Of a DNA stretch of 5,288 bases, positions 5,223 through 5,288 are shown one piece after another. The stretch is from CAYVSY01 sp964454255 (GTDB lineage: Bacteria > Bacillota_I > Bacilli_A > RF39 > UBA660): assembly GCA_964454255.1 (NCBI GenBank), contig CAYVSY010000057.1, forward strand, positions 1-5,288. Direction: 5' to 3'. How positions within the stretch are numbered: position 1 is the first letter of the stretch; each line of letters opens with the position of its first letter. The notes beneath the pieces are model-generated. The model had not been told where the DNA came from, made no database searches, and was given only the letters and a program-made list of their open reading frames with translations. Both the position numbers and the translations under genes were made by a program.

Positions 5223-5288
5223 TTATAAATAAATACAGTTTGAAGAAAATGTTATTCTGCATTCGCCAGAAGCACACCCCGAACCCCG
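5223..5288 (-). other. Unidentified 3' end of an upstream gene or RNA, GC-rich at the window edge
   Basis: The last 27 bases or so (5262-5288) are strikingly G+C-rich against the rest of the window. They lie upstream of the terminator at 5171-5203 in the leftward direction. One minus frame is open from the edge to TAA at 5225-5223 and would encode a Cys-rich tail, GCASGECRITFSSNCIYL. However, it uses CGG, TCG and GGG codons, which suit an AT-rich genome poorly. The alternative is the 3' part of a structured RNA: TTCTG and CAGAA can form a short hairpin. I do not recognise it as tRNA, tmRNA, SRP RNA, RNase P RNA or rRNA. The choice between coding and RNA is open. Confidence 0.35.

Noticed and set aside
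5240..5288. T-arm-like GGGGTTCG on the minus strand as a tRNA or tmRNA end
   Set aside because: No complementary CCCC follows the loop and there is no acceptor stem or CCA end nearby.
1..5288. CRISPR array, insertion sequence, prophage or toxin-antitoxin genes
   Set aside because: No spaced direct repeats, transposase, integrase or paired small frames were found; the gene content is housekeeping throughout.

Overview
This is an ordinary chromosomal housekeeping segment from a very AT-rich, Gram-positive-type bacterium. The best fit is a low-GC member of Bacillota (class Bacilli, possibly an Erysipelotrichia/RF39/Mollicutes-related lineage). The reasons are the S4-type rpsD convergent with a T-box-controlled tyrS, the yvcK-whiA pair, AAGGAGG ribosome binding sites and A/T-dominated third codon positions. 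The standard code fits: yvcK ends in a TGA that overlaps the whiA ATG, and the two tyrS tryptophans checked are TGG, so the Mycoplasma/Spiroplasma code is unlikely. The genus cannot be fixed from this window.

Layout, left to right. Bases 1-124 (minus) are the N-terminus of an exported protein that runs off the left edge. Bases 125-539 are a divergent intergenic region. It holds a candidate extended -10 and an operator-like dyad for the left gene, an A-tract-rich stretch, a consensus sigma-A promoter (377-405), and a folded leader of about 128 nt for rpsD. rpsD (ribosomal protein S4) occupies 540-1145. It converges on tyrS (tyrosyl-tRNA synthetase, minus, 1159-2391), and both share one bidirectional terminator that overlaps the last tyrS codons. 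Upstream of tyrS (2410-2613) is a complete tyrosine T-box riboswitch with UAC specifier, antiterminator and terminator.

Further right, yvcK/glmR (4125-5081), whiA (3193-4128) and a histidine phosphatase (2652-3209) form a leftward operon with overlapping genes. No convincing terminator separates its end from the tyrS leader, so some read-through into the T-box is possible. Bases 5082-5288 hold the yvcK promoter region, a terminator for a leftward transcript entering from the right, and a GC-rich edge fragment I cannot identify.

The window links translation (S4, TyrRS) with cell-envelope metabolism and division control (YvcK/GlmR, WhiA). No defence system, mobile element or clearly new multigene system is visible. 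The items most worth a second look are the pseudoknotted rpsD leader, the dyad at the start of the left gene's transcript, the absence of rapZ beside yvcK, and the GC-rich right edge.
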